Assembly: GCA_016873805.1 (NCBI GenBank)
Contig: VGVZ01000002.1
Coordinates: 62,001-126,000 of the forward strand
Origin: Ignavibacteria bacterium
GTDB taxonomy: Bacteria > Bacteroidota > Ignavibacteria > UBA10030
DNA length: 64,000 nucleotides
Direction of reading: 5' to 3'
The translations under genes were made by a program, and so were the position numbers. The notes beneath the pieces were generated by a model, which ran no database searches, was not told the DNA's origin, and worked only from the letters and a program-made list of their open reading frames with translations. Positions within the stretch are counted from its first letter, which is position 1. Every line of letters starts with the position of its first letter. Positions 51,708 through 61,624 of this stretch are shown piece by piece.

Positions 51708-53056
51708 TACCGATCTTCCAATTGCTTGTACTTCTCATACAACTGCTTGTGCTTGTCCTGCATGTCGATCTTCTTCCCTTGGATGAAGATCTGTTCCACC
51801 GTCGTCGAGAGTTCAAGTGGATCACCGTCGGTAATCATCAGCGTAGCATCCTTTCCAACCTCGATCGATCCGAGCATAGCCTCCAGGCCGAGAATCTGCG
51901 CAGGATAGAGTGTAATGGCCTTCAGCGCTTCGTCGTGTGCCAGACCATAGGCAGCCGCGGTTGCCGCGTGATGCGGTGTGTTGCGTGAGTTCGACGCACT
52001 GTAGTCACCGGAAATACAGAATCTCACACCCGCCTCTTTCAGCTTGGCCGGTGTCGTGTACGCCTCGTCAAACCCCTCCCATCGCCGCATTGGTGCAGTG
52101 TGAATCGGATTCACAATGACCGGAATGTCCTTGGCTTTGAGCAGATCTGCTACTCTCCACGCATCTCGTCCTCCGCCAATGATGATCCGGATCTGTTCTT
52201 CCTCTCCCCACGCGACCGCCGCTTGAATCTGGCTGATTTCATTGGCATTCACGACAACCGGAATCTTCTTGGAGAATACGGGACGCATTGCCTCCCACCG
52301 CATGTCGAGATCGTGATAGTGGATCCCCTTTTCCTTCTCTGCGTCTTTGGCTTTGAGGTACGCCCGGGATTCCGCAAACGCGTCGCGCAATTGTTTAAGC
52401 TGTTCGTCGCGTTGCTTCTGCCAATCCTCGCGGCTCATGCGCATGAAGCGTCCGGGCGAATAGACCATCGAGGGCCAGTTCACGACGAGTGCCAGCGGCG
52501 CCTTCAATGTCATCTCTTCATACGTCCAGCCATCCATCATGATGGCGGCGGCGGTACCGGAAATCAATCCGCCCGCGGGAGAAACGGCCGCCACGGTGAT
52601 ACCGCCCGATCGCGCCACGGGAATGAGCTCGCTTTCCGGATGGATCGCAACTTCTGCACGGACGTTGGGATTGATCCGGCCGGTTTCACTCAGGTCGAGC
52701 GTTCCACGGACCGAACCGATTTCTGTTAGTCCCAGACTTGACGATGCATCAATGAGACCGGGATAGATGTGTTTACCCCGCGTGTCAATGCGTTCAGTGT
52801 TCTGAGGAATCGTCACAGCCGTTCCGACGGCAACAATCTTCCCCTTATCAAACAAGATCGTGCCGTTTTGGATGACCGCTCCACTGACCGTATGAACCGT
52901 TGCTCCGATCAACGCGATCGGATGTTTTTGTTTTGGCGCGGGAATCGGCTCTGAGGCCTGTGATGCATTGTTCGTCAGCATCACCATACAAAGGATGAGC
53001 GTCAACATCCGGTCGACGCGCATGGCGTTCTTTTCTCCGAGGTTCTTAGTATTCAT
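51707..53056 (-). CDS. Secreted amidohydrolase (imidazolonepropionase-like)
   Basis: About 449 residues with a signal sequence. The amidohydrolase fold is shown by IALIGATVHTVSGAVIQNGTILFDKGKIVAVG, the HIYPGLIDASSSLGL block and the C-terminal IEVGKDATLMITDGDPLELSTTVEQIFIQG. The usual metal-binding H-x-H after the PGLID block is replaced by DASSS, so metal binding or catalysis may be impaired. GGAAGGAG precedes the ATG at 53056. The start overlaps the end of the larger amidohydrolase gene by 11 nt, so the two are translationally coupled and may form a complex. Confidence 0.88.
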   Translation of the reverse strand: MNTKNLGEKNAMRVDRMLTLILCMVMLTNNASQASEPIPAPKQKHPIALIGATVHTVSGAVIQNGTILFDKGKIVAVGTAVTIPQNTERIDTRGKHIYPGLIDASSSLGLTEIGSVRGTLDLSETGRINPNVRAEVAIHPESELIPVARSGGITVAAVSPAGGLISGTAAAIMMDGWTYEEMTLKAPLALVVNWPSMVYSPGRFMRMSREDWQKQRDEQLKQLRDAFAESRAYLKAKDAEKEKGIHYHDLDMRWEAMRPVFSKKIPVVVNANEISQIQAAVAWGEEEQIRIIIGGGRDAWRVADLLKAKDIPVIVNPIHTAPMRRWEGFDEAYTTPAKLKEAGVRFCISGDYSASNSRNTPHHAATAAAYGLAHDEALKAITLYPAQILGLEAMLGSIEVGKDATLMITDGDPLELSTTVEQIFIQGKKIDMQDKHKQLYEKYKQLEDR

Positions 53057-56000
53057 GATCGACTCCTTCCATGCACGATTGGAGTTGTTCCTCATTCGGG
53101 CGGCGCATCATCATACGGGGGCCTGCGCCCGGTGCGGCTCCTTCGGTCTGTTTGCTTGCAATGATCTTCTGGATGAGCGTCGATCGTTCATTCTGTATCT
53201 GTTCGCGCATCTTCCGGTCTTCCTGTAGGTCAAAGTACTTCCGTCCATCGACCCACGTCTGCTCACAAACGGAATAGACGGACAAGGGATCTCCGCTCCA
53301 GATCACAAAGTCGGCATCTTTTCCAACTTCCAGCGAACCGATTCTGTCCTGCACGCCAAGCTGGATCGCTGAATTCAGTGTGACGAAGTTGAGTGCCTCC
53401 TGTTCGGGAACGCCGAACTTGAGCGCCTTCGACGCTTCCCAGTTCATACGCGTCGCGAGTTGCGAATTGTCCGAGTTGTATGAGACATTGACTCCTTGTG
53501 CATGCATCAACGATCCGCTTCCCGGAATCGCATCCCATGCTTCGATCTTATATGCCCACCAATCGCTGAACGACGATGCACCCGCTCCGTGTTTCTTGAT
53601 CGCTTCCGCGACTTTGTATCCCTCGAGCACGTGTTGAAGTGTCGCAATGCGGAATCCGAATTCCTCGGCAACGCGCAGCAGCATGAGAATTTCATCCTGG
53701 CGATAGCTGTGCGCGTGCACCAACCGCTTTCCTTTCACCGCCTCAAGGACCGCATCCAGCTCAAGATCCCGAGGAGGCGGGATCAGCGTTTTGTCTTTTT
53801 CCCACTCCTTCCACGCGCGTTCATAGTCCAGAGCTGCCTGGAACCGATCGCGAATAATCTGCTCAACGCCCATGCGCGTCTGCGGATAGCGTGTCGATTG
53901 TTGTCCTCCCGGCGAGAAGTTGCTCTGTTTGACGTTCTCTCCGAGCGCAAACTTGATTCCCGGTGGAGCTCCGGCAATCAGCATTTCATCCGGCAGCGCG
54001 CCCCAGCGCCATTTCACGACGGCATTTTGACCGCCGATCGGATTCGCCGATCCGTGCAGCACATTTGCGGCCGTTGTTCCACCGGCCAGCTGGCGATAGA
54101 TCCAGATGTCGTCGCTGTCGAGGACATCCTCGATCCGCGTCTCCGCCGAAATCGTCTGGCCCCCTTCGTTCACACTCGCGGTGGCCGTGTGCGAATGGCA
54201 ATCGATCAATCCGGGTGTCACATGCTTGCCGGTTGCATCGATCACCGTTGCGCCTTTAGGCGGCGTGAGGTTCTTTCCGACGGCCGTAATCTTTCCCTTT
54301 GTGACCAGCAAATCGGCATTCTCGATCTTACCCTGAGGTCCCTGCGTCCAGACCGCCGCATTCTTCACGAGCATGATCTCCGGCTGCTGGGGAGGCTTTG
54401 CCCGTCCAAACTCGCCCGCAGGAAAGAGGTCGCCGAACGATGCCATCTTGATTTCCCTGGGCTTGCTTGTGTCGGGCTCAACACGCGCGGGTTCTTTTCG
54501 TGCCCCGGTCCAGCTCACCGAGCGACCATCAGGCAGCTCTCCAACGCCGGTAAGTTCGTTCTTGCCCACTGTTGCCGAGAGACGCAGGTTGCCTTTCACA
54601 TTGATGGAGTCCCCCGCGACCATAAACGCCAGTTTCTGGTTTGCATACGTCACCGCTGCCAATCGCAGATCTTTCCCTTTCAACTTCAACGTCCCCGACG
54701 GTTTTTCCATTTCGCCCCGAACAATCAGTTCTCCCTCTTCACTCGAGACCGGCTTTTCTGCCGACCATCGTGCACGGATCTGCACATTCCACGTTCCTCT
54801 TGCATCAACGGAGGGAGGAATCTTCACCTCATATTGTCTTCCATCAATCCACACCTCGCGGATGTTGGTCTTCTCATCGAATGCATTTCCATCCGCGACC
54901 ATGATGTTGGCCACCTTCCCCTTTTCGAGTGTGCCAAATCGGCTTTCCACTCCGAGCCAATGTGCCGGATTCGTCGTGAGCGCGGCGAGTGCGGCATCGG
55001 ACGACAACCCGCGTTCAACCGCTTTGCGAACGCTCGCAAGGAACGTGGCGGGATCTCTGAGTTCTGCCGTGGTGAGCGCAATGGCAACACCCGCCCTCGC
55101 TAACCGAGATGCGTTCTCGGGTGCGGTATCCCAGTGACGAAGCTCTTCAAGTGTTGCATTCAGTGCCTCTTCGGGGACATCGACGGCCGGCGGCTCAGGA
55201 AAGTTGACCGGAACAATCACCGGGAGCTTTGCTGCTTTCACCGCATCAAGTCGGCGGTACTCCTGACCACTGCCGCGGATCCATGCGTTGAGGGAAAATT
55301 CCCTGCCAATTTTGGCCGCGCGGAGAAAGGTGAGGTCATCGCCAACTTCTATCACCACCGGTTGCTTTTGCTGAATTGCCGGTTGAAGCGCCTCTAGGGC
55401 GGCGTTGGTTTCGGGACGTTTCTGACCCTGCGGCTTTCTTGCATAGGACTCGTGAGCCTTGCGGTACCAATCGGCGTCGTACCATGTTTGCCGAACCAGC
55501 GCAATCACACCCATCAAAGAGCTCGGATAGCCGCCGCCGAATCCCTGCATCTGTTCAAGAGCAATCGTCTGCGTCGCATGCCGCTTTACAACCAACTCAC
55601 TCCCGCTCCCGTCACCGAGACTCACAAGAGCCGACGAACCGCGGAAAATCCCCAACTGCGGCGTCGCAAGCGCGAGCGCGAATCCTTGTGAGCGGAGTTT
55701 TTCTGCCGCACGGGAATCCGCTTTGAATTCAAGAGACGCGTCGACGTTTGGTTGCACGCGGCTGTTCCAGTGCGCGGCTCCTTTTGGCGCCTCTTGTTGG
55801 CGCTGTTGCGCCATCGTCGCACCCGATGCGCCTCCTTGTGCGACCTGTTGCGGTTTCGGCATACCGAGATCCGATGAAAGTTCAATGAATCCCGGATAGA
55901 GCGTCAGTCCCTCCATGTTCCATACACGCGCATCCGCAGGGGGCACCACGTTCTCCCCGACCGCCTCGATGACCCCGCTGCGAACAACAAGTGTTCCCTT

Positions 56001-56159
56001 GGCAATCGTCTTTCCCGGTGCAACAACAATACGGGCGTTGACGAATGCATGGACCGCCGGCGTGTTCTCTCGTAGCCCAACAACCGGTGCGGTCTGCGCA
56101 TGGAGAGGGCCGACGATGGCACCAATCATGAGGAGCGTCGCGACGACCGTTCGAATCAT
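53046..56159 (-). CDS. Double-domain amidohydrolase, secreted
   Basis: A 1037-residue protein with a signal peptide (to LHAQ) and two amidohydrolase-like halves. The first half (about 35-460) has GLTLYPGFIELSSDLGM, lacking the H-x-H motif. After a beta-rich linker (about 460-600) the second half has HVTPGLIDCHSHTATASV with intact H-x-H, plus VHAHSYRQDEIL and the C-terminal GSLEVGKDADFVIWSGDPL. So only the C-terminal half looks catalytic. Related tandem proteins occur in Bacteroidota; substrates may be cyclic dipeptides or other amides, which is uncertain. GGAGG lies 5 nt before the ATG. Confidence 0.88.
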   Translation of the reverse strand: MIRTVVATLLMIGAIVGPLHAQTAPVVGLRENTPAVHAFVNARIVVAPGKTIAKGTLVVRSGVIEAVGENVVPPADARVWNMEGLTLYPGFIELSSDLGMPKPQQVAQGGASGATMAQQRQQEAPKGAAHWNSRVQPNVDASLEFKADSRAAEKLRSQGFALALATPQLGIFRGSSALVSLGDGSGSELVVKRHATQTIALEQMQGFGGGYPSSLMGVIALVRQTWYDADWYRKAHESYARKPQGQKRPETNAALEALQPAIQQKQPVVIEVGDDLTFLRAAKIGREFSLNAWIRGSGQEYRRLDAVKAAKLPVIVPVNFPEPPAVDVPEEALNATLEELRHWDTAPENASRLARAGVAIALTTAELRDPATFLASVRKAVERGLSSDAALAALTTNPAHWLGVESRFGTLEKGKVANIMVADGNAFDEKTNIREVWIDGRQYEVKIPPSVDARGTWNVQIRARWSAEKPVSSEEGELIVRGEMEKPSGTLKLKGKDLRLAAVTYANQKLAFMVAGDSINVKGNLRLSATVGKNELTGVGELPDGRSVSWTGARKEPARVEPDTSKPREIKMASFGDLFPAGEFGRAKPPQQPEIMLVKNAAVWTQGPQGKIENADLLVTKGKITAVGKNLTPPKGATVIDATGKHVTPGLIDCHSHTATASVNEGGQTISAETRIEDVLDSDDIWIYRQLAGGTTAANVLHGSANPIGGQNAVVKWRWGALPDEMLIAGAPPGIKFALGENVKQSNFSPGGQQSTRYPQTRMGVEQIIRDRFQAALDYERAWKEWEKDKTLIPPPRDLELDAVLEAVKGKRLVHAHSYRQDEILMLLRVAEEFGFRIATLQHVLEGYKVAEAIKKHGAGASSFSDWWAYKIEAWDAIPGSGSLMHAQGVNVSYNSDNSQLATRMNWEASKALKFGVPEQEALNFVTLNSAIQLGVQDRIGSLEVGKDADFVIWSGDPLSVYSVCEQTWVDGRKYFDLQEDRKMREQIQNERSTLIQKIIASKQTEGAAPGAGPRMMMRRPNEEQLQSCMEGVDHEY

Positions 56160-56518
56160 TCCAACCTCCGAAGTAGAAGAATAAATAGGATTTCAGACAC
56201 GTTGCTTCTGATGTAGATTGAAAAACGAAAGGAGTGAGCTAAGGTTTCGGCCTTGCCGTCCTCAATATTGCTGTGGACGTTGGACGAAAATGTAGGATTC
56301 TCTCCCACAACACGCAATGCACGGGAACCTCTTTTTCACAACGATTCTCAAGCGGCGCACGCGAACGCCTTTGTGCTCCATTGGAGCCTGCCTTCAAGGG
56401 CTTTTCTTTGCAGGTGATCATCCTTTCTCGTCTTTCTCAGGGGGTGGAACCTTGCCTCAGACATGGCGTCTAACTCAGGCACGTCGACTTACGCATATCC
56501 ACCAACAACTGCCTCGCG
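56160..56518. other. Divergent intergenic region
   Basis: A 359-nt gap between the amidohydrolase operon (-) and a hypothetical gene (+). No gene, strong hairpin or convincing promoter was seen. Confidence 0.5.
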
Positions 56519-57187
56519 GTGAGCTCATCAAGGTTTACCCTTCGTTTCGCCGATCTTCTGCACGACGATCGCGCGCTGTTACGCTTGGCTCTTATTGTTT
56601 CGATCGCGCTTCATGTTCTGTTGTCGTTTCCTCTCGCGCTACTGATCCGAGCGTGGCTTCCATCCAGACCTCGGGTCGTTCTTCCCCAAGCGCACCAGGT
56701 TTTTGAAATCTCGCTCTATCGTCAGCCGCACCGGCCGGAAGTGCATGTGCGAGAGCCGGTCGACCGGCAAACGGTGACGTCCCCGATTCCACCGATAGAC
56801 AGGATTGACGTTGTTGCGCTTGAGACTAAGCCAAGTGAAATCTCTGCAATCGACTCGGCAGACGTCAGAAGACAAACGCCGAAGACGAAGATCGATTCTC
56901 TGTTTGGATTGTTGGACGAATATCCGGAATTGAAGCGGGCGGTCTTTCGCGAGCTCCTTGTCAACCAGCTGCCGTTACGAGATTCCAGTGAGGGGTTTCG
57001 CATGGCGGTTGCCCGTTCGCTCGCCCGCTTCTACGAAGGCTCCTACCGATATGGAAGCTTGCAGCGGAAGGATGCCATCTATGTGTCGCCGTACGATCCG
57101 TTTCGGCCGCACGGGTTACTGCAAAACGTGAATATGATCGGCCTCATCCTGGCCATCTCCCGCTTGATCAATTCTCCCTCACAATAG
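56519..57187 (+). CDS. Hypothetical membrane-anchored protein, TonB-like topology
   Basis: A 222-residue protein that I do not recognise. It has one N-terminal membrane helix (ALIVSIALHVLLSFPLALLIRAW), then a Pro-rich stretch (about 60-100), then a helical C-terminal region of 120 residues (LFGLLDEYPELKRAVFRELLV ... FRMAVARSLARFYEGSYRYGSL). This layout recalls the N-terminal two-thirds of TonB-type proteins, but the C-terminal part lacks the TonB motif. The start is a GTG at 56519; the ribosome site is unclear. Confidence 0.6.
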   Translation: MSSSRFTLRFADLLHDDRALLRLALIVSIALHVLLSFPLALLIRAWLPSRPRVVLPQAHQVFEISLYRQPHRPEVHVREPVDRQTVTSPIPPIDRIDVVALETKPSEISAIDSADVRRQTPKTKIDSLFGLLDEYPELKRAVFRELLVNQLPLRDSSEGFRMAVARSLARFYEGSYRYGSLQRKDAIYVSPYDPFRPHGLLQNVNMIGLILAISRLINSPSQ

Positions 57188-57336
57188 GCCGAGAGCCTCC
57201 GGGTGGAATTTCTCATTCCTTGCTTCGTGGTTCGGATTGCCTTATACTTGTTCTAGTCCCAACAATTGTTGGAGCGGTTGGCCGTCACCGGGCAGGCAGT
57301 CGAAATCGTCACATCCATATTTCGAGGACTCGGATC

Positions 57337-58119
57337 ATGCGGCGTCTGATCGGTTTCTTCCCCTTCCTGTTTCTGATTCCCATCGTTGGCTGCGATTCAT
57401 CGCTCCTCTCGGATTCCGCTCGTGAGGAATACAGCGAGACGTTCGGCTTCACCAGGGCGACGGAAAACCGTGACAATCTCTTCGTCGGCAACACCAACGG
57501 GAATATCAGACTCATCGGCGTCGACAATCTCCGCGAGGTGATCGTGAGCGGCATAAAGGTCGTTCAAGACGTCACCACCGAGCGCGCCAGCGAACGCATC
57601 GGCGAGATCCGAGTCGTCGTGATCGAATCTTCTACATCACTCACACTTCGCGCAGAACATCCCCAATCGTCAAGCACGACGAGCTATCGCGTTGAGTTCG
57701 ACATCCATCTCCCCAATTCTTGGCGCGTGACTGCCGAATCGGTCAACGGATCAGTCGCCGCGCGCAATTTTGCTGAACGTGTGGATATCAGCATTGTCAA
57801 TGGTATGATCGACGCGTACGACATCAAGGGAGACCTGCGTGCTGCAACAACGAACGGTGCAATCGGCGCGACGGTCTATCTGCCGGAGCAACGCAGTTGT
57901 ATTCTCGGGACGACGAACGGGAGCATAACCTTGTCGATTCCGCGAACGACGTCAGCCACTGTATCCGCCAGCACTGTCAACGGATTGATATCCTACAACA
58001 ATCTTCCGATTTCGGTCTTTGCGAGCACTCCCACCACTCTCTCGGGTCGGCTCGGAAACGGATCGGCGACAATCATACTCTCTGCGGTCAGCGGCACGAT
58101 TGGCCTTGTCGGTTTTTGA
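57337..58119 (+). CDS. DUF4097-family lipoprotein
   Basis: About 260 residues with a lipobox (IPIVGC) and a long series of short beta strands: NTNGNIRLIGVDNLREVIVSG, SVNGSVAARNF, IVNGMIDAYDIKGDLRAATTNGAIGATVYLP, GTTNGSITLSIPRTT. Repeated N-G-x-I units are characteristic of DUF4097 beta-solenoid proteins, which are often encoded with anti-sigma or Lia-like envelope-stress genes. GAGGA lies 8 nt before the ATG. It stands first of a run that includes two Lia-like membrane proteins and a LytS/LytTR pair. Confidence 0.83.
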   Translation: MRRLIGFFPFLFLIPIVGCDSSLLSDSAREEYSETFGFTRATENRDNLFVGNTNGNIRLIGVDNLREVIVSGIKVVQDVTTERASERIGEIRVVVIESSTSLTLRAEHPQSSSTTSYRVEFDIHLPNSWRVTAESVNGSVAARNFAERVDISIVNGMIDAYDIKGDLRAATTNGAIGATVYLPEQRSCILGTTNGSITLSIPRTTSATVSASTVNGLISYNNLPISVFASTPTTLSGRLGNGSATIILSAVSGTIGLVGF

Positions 58120-58383
58120 AGCGGCGCGCAACGGGATTGGCCGCAAAGCATGAGCTCCGTTTTGAACCACTTCCGTACGCATTGTTTTCTTTGCATCTCG
58201 AAATATTTTCCTCCTCAGGGTGGCATTCGCAAAACTGCTGTGTGTGCAATTCGGAGAAGAATATTCGGCCGAACCATGGCTATTCCGCTGCATCCACCGA
58301 TTGCCTGCGTGGGTTTACCGAATCGGATACAACTCTCGTAGCGTTCTCTCCGTATGTTGGGAGCAAGCAGAAAGGAGGAACAC

Positions 58384-58752
58384 ATGACACAGCGCAATGA
58401 TCGTCCTGTATGGATGCAATTCGTGCTTGGGGTTACGTTTGTGGTGGTCGGGGTTTTGGTGTTGATGAGCAATCTGGAGTTCGTCGACATCGGGCCAATC
58501 TGGGAGTACTGGCCCCTCGTGATCGTTGTGTTTGGAATCAACAAGTTCAGGACTGCCCGTAACGCGTCCGAGCGACGCGATGGCGGGTGGTACGTCTTTG
58601 TCGGTCTTTGGTTGTTCGTTTCGTTGTACGATTCCTTTGGCCTGGGCATCTGGAAAACGTGGCCGGTTCTTGTCGTCGTCTGGGGAATAGACCTTCTCTG
58701 GCGATCAACACACAGTTTGCACTCTGAAAGGATTGAACGCAATGCAGGATAG
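58384..58752 (+). CDS. LiaI-like small membrane protein
   Basis: A 122-residue protein with two pairs of membrane helices in the DUF5668/LiaI-LiaF-TM pattern: GVTFVVVGVLVLMSNLEFVDIGPIWEYWPLVIVVFGI and a second, similar hairpin ending in WGIDLLW. Each hairpin places a YWPL/WPVL motif at the membrane edge. AAAGGAGG precedes the ATG, a very strong ribosome site. It overlaps the next gene by 11 nt and is thus coupled to the LiaF-like protein. Probable role in cell-envelope stress sensing. Confidence 0.85.
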   Translation: MTQRNDRPVWMQFVLGVTFVVVGVLVLMSNLEFVDIGPIWEYWPLVIVVFGINKFRTARNASERRDGGWYVFVGLWLFVSLYDSFGLGIWKTWPVLVVVWGIDLLWRSTHSLHSERIERNAG

Positions 58753-59470
58753 ACAGCCGTTTCGTCTGACAGCCCGGCTAGTGCTCGGATCCCTTGCACT
58801 CCTTGTCGGCCTCCTGCTGACCCTCGATAATCTTGATGTTCTCAGCACGAGCCACCTGTTCCGGTACTGGCCATCCCTTCTTATCGTCTTCGGTCTTTCG
58901 CAGACTCTGCTTCAGCGGGATCTTCCCAATCGTCTCGTTGGGCTCTTTCTCGCCGCTGCGGGATCATTTCTTCTGCTCGATCGATTTGAAATCATCACCT
59001 TCTCCTTCTGGAGTCTCGTTCCTCTTGCTTTGTTGTTCATTGGTGGACACATGGTATATCGGTCCATTCAGGCACAGCGCGCATCAAGCCAAACCGGCGT
59101 GGGCGCGTCCGGAGCGGACAGCAGTTCGACGGTGAATCTCTTCGCCTTCATGGGTGGAATCGAACGAACGAACAGTTCCCGCACCTTCATGGGCGGCGAG
59201 GTGACGGCAATCATGGGGGGATGCGAGCTTGATCTTTCCCGCGCCGTGATGAAAGAGAATCAGGCAATTCTCCACCTCTTCACGGTGTGGGGGGGAATTG
59301 AAATCACGGTGCCGCCAGACTGGGGCGTTTCCGTGGAGGTTGTCCCTCTTCTCGGAGCGATCGAAGATACCACGACACCGCCGCGAGACGGGGCTTCAAA
59401 GATCCTCGTTGTTAAGGGATACGTCGTCATGGCGGGGGCCGAAATCAAGAACAATGGAACGGAGCGTTGA
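58742..59470 (+). CDS. LiaF-like membrane protein
   Basis: About 242 residues. Four membrane helices (LVLGSLALLVGLLLTLDNLDVL, FRYWPSLLIVFGL, LVGLFLAAAGSFLLLD, FWSLVPLALLFIGG) are followed by a soluble C-terminal domain with the LiaF/DUF2154-like pattern VNLFAFMGGIERT, GGEVTAIMGGCELDLSRA, WGGIEITVPPDWGV. LiaF of Bacillus inhibits its sensor kinase; a similar role for the kinase encoded directly downstream is plausible. GAAAGGA lies 9 nt before the ATG at 58742. Confidence 0.88.
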   Translation: MQDRQPFRLTARLVLGSLALLVGLLLTLDNLDVLSTSHLFRYWPSLLIVFGLSQTLLQRDLPNRLVGLFLAAAGSFLLLDRFEIITFSFWSLVPLALLFIGGHMVYRSIQAQRASSQTGVGASGADSSSTVNLFAFMGGIERTNSSRTFMGGEVTAIMGGCELDLSRAVMKENQAILHLFTVWGGIEITVPPDWGVSVEVVPLLGAIEDTTTPPRDGASKILVVKGYVVMAGAEIKNNGTER

Positions 59471-59526
59471 CCGCGGAAGATGACTGGCCGGGGTGACAAC
59501 GAAGGAAGGCAACCAGACCAGGGCGA

Positions 59527-60596
59527 ATGCATCCCATTCTGAGTCATAGAGAGCGGAGTATCGTGTACGTTGGCGGGTGGCTTCTCTTTGGCTGCCTCCT
59601 CGCCCTGCTTGTTTCCTCCGCCTCCAATCTCGGTTTCGGATTATCCCTCGTGTTCGCATTGCCGATCGCCGTCCTCTACGGTTTTGTGTGTCTCTCCGCG
59701 TGGTACTTCACGCGTGCATTTCCACTTCGACGCGGTCGCTTCACGCAACTGACAATCATTCTTCTTCTTCAAAGCGCGGTCATCGGCTCCTTTTGGGTTG
59801 GGCTTTCAACCTCGTGGAGGTGGCTTCTTGCGCAGACTGAGCTGTTCCCTGAACCGAATCAGCTCGTTGTTGACCTCAATCTCCTTTTCGCGATCGGCAT
59901 TACGCTCTATCTCTTCATCGTCGCAATTCACTATCTGGTTGTCGCGCAGGAGGAGTCGCTTGACGCCGAGCGTCGTTCCCTCGAATCCATGATGCACGCG
60001 CAGGGGGCGGAACTCCGGGCCCTGCGGGCACAGATCAACCCTCACTTTCTCTTCAACAGTCTGAATTCCATCAGCGCACTCATTCCTGAGAACCCGACTG
60101 CGGCACGAGAGATGACGATTCTTCTCTCCGACTTTTTCCGCAATAGTCTCCGGCTCGGCAACAGGGAGAAGATCGCGCTCATTGACGAGTTGAACCTTGT
60201 GTCACAGTACCTCCAAATCGAACAGATCCGATTTGGATCTCGTCTTACCGTGATCTGGAATATTGACGAGCGTCTCCACGGTGTGCTTATCCCCCCTCTT
60301 CTCCTTCAGCCTCTGGTCGAGAATGCCGTGAAGCATGGTATTTCTCGTCGCATTGACGGGGGAACTGTCTGGATCGACGCTGTTCAACAAAGACGAACCT
60401 TGATTTTGTCAGTAAGGAATCTTTCGATCCCGAGGGAATCTCCGCGCCGAGCACCGGGATCGGCCTGGAGAACATCCGCAGACGTTTGAAGAACGCATAC
60501 CCGTCGGGGGCTGTACTGCAGACCGGCCACACTCAGGAAGAATTTTCGGTGGAAATTCGTCTCCCCATCGAGGATCGACAAACCGAACAATCATGA
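59527..60596 (+). CDS. LytS-type sensor histidine kinase, frameshifted in the ATPase domain
   Basis: The intact frame covers 320 residues: four or five membrane helices (12-140), a coiled-coil, the His-kinase box AQINPHFLFNSLNSISAL with His173, and the N box LLLQPLVENAVKHG. It then stops at 60487-60489. One frame back, from about 60420, the missing G box continues: FDPEGIS, STGIGLENIRRRL, and ends RQTEQS at 60596. A base therefore appears to be missing near 60418-60425, by mutation, sequencing error or, less likely, programmed frameshift. The LytTR partner follows after 10 nt. Confidence 0.85.
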
Positions 60597-60606
60597 GGAT
60601 CGCCCC

Positions 60607-61353
60607 GTGAGCATGATGCGCGCAGTTATCGTCGATGATGAAACGCTCGCAAGAAACGTGATCCGCGAGTATTTGAACGCTCACAAGGACATCAGCATCG
60701 TTGGCGAGTGCGAAAACGGCCTCGACGCCGTTCGCGTCATCACGGAGATGGCCCCGGACCTCCTGTTCCTTGACGTGCAGATGCCGAAGCTGAACGGCTT
60801 CGAGGTGCTCGAGCTGGTTGATCACGATTGTGCGGTCGTCTTCATCACCGCCCACGATCACTATGCGTTGAAAGCATTCGACGTTCACGCGGTCGACTAC
60901 ATCCTGAAACCGTTCCGTCGAGAACGGTTTGACGAGGCACTCGAGCGGGCCCGCAGCCGAAGAACAGTGGCGAGAGCGATTCCAAAGCAAGAGCTTCTCC
61001 ACACGATCCATGAACAACACGCGCCGATCCGGCGCATCGTCGTGCGCGAGGGGACCAAGGTCCTCATCATCCCAATCAACGATGTTGACTATATACAGGC
61101 TCAGGACGACTACATCGCCGTCCATGCGGCCGGAAAGTCTCATCTCAAACAACAGCGGCTATCGAATCTCGAACGACTTATCGACGCTGGACAGTTTATG
61201 AGGATCCACCGGTCGTACCTTGTGAACGTTGAGAGAATCGTGCGCATCGAGGTGTATGAGAAGGAGAGCCGGCAGGTAATCCTCAAGACGGGCGCCCGGC
61301 TTCCTGTGAGTCGGAGTGGCTATGCCCGCCTGAAGGATATCCTTGCGATTTGA
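60607..61353 (+). CDS. LytTR-family response regulator
   Basis: A 248-residue regulator: receiver domain (VIVDDETLARNVI, phospho-acceptor Asp in LLFLDVQMPKLNG, Lys in YILKPF) and a C-terminal LytTR DNA-binding domain (INDVDYIQAQDDYIAVHA ... FMRIHRSYLVNVERI ... LPVSRSGYARLKDIL). It pairs with the LytS-type kinase upstream. The GTG at 60607 has GAGG about 8 nt upstream; ATGs at 60613 and 60616 are alternatives. Likely targets include the Lia-like and DUF4097 genes, from context only. Confidence 0.95.
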   Translation: MSMMRAVIVDDETLARNVIREYLNAHKDISIVGECENGLDAVRVITEMAPDLLFLDVQMPKLNGFEVLELVDHDCAVVFITAHDHYALKAFDVHAVDYILKPFRRERFDEALERARSRRTVARAIPKQELLHTIHEQHAPIRRIVVREGTKVLIIPINDVDYIQAQDDYIAVHAAGKSHLKQQRLSNLERLIDAGQFMRIHRSYLVNVERIVRIEVYEKESRQVILKTGARLPVSRSGYARLKDILAI

Positions 61354-61624
61354 GAGTTGAGACGACGCCGTAGCATCAGACTGGTGGGTATTTGAGGATA
61401 GATGAAATCTTGCAGCGCGGGAAGAAAATACGAAACCGGCGGAACCCCACACCCTTTGCGCTTCTGATCATGTGATGCGACACACTCTCCGATGCGCCGG
61501 GCCTCCCCATACGCGGAATTCTGCCGGCTTCAAGAGGAACATACTAATTGAGCGATACGGAATGCAATACGCTGAGAAGCGTATTTGCATGTCGGATTGA
61601 TAACCGACAACCCTCTTTCCCGAT

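Noticed and set aside
53496..55103. A 535-codon plus-strand open frame
   Set aside because: It lies fully opposite the double-domain amidohydrolase, which has clear family motifs; the plus-strand translation shows no domain or sensible composition.
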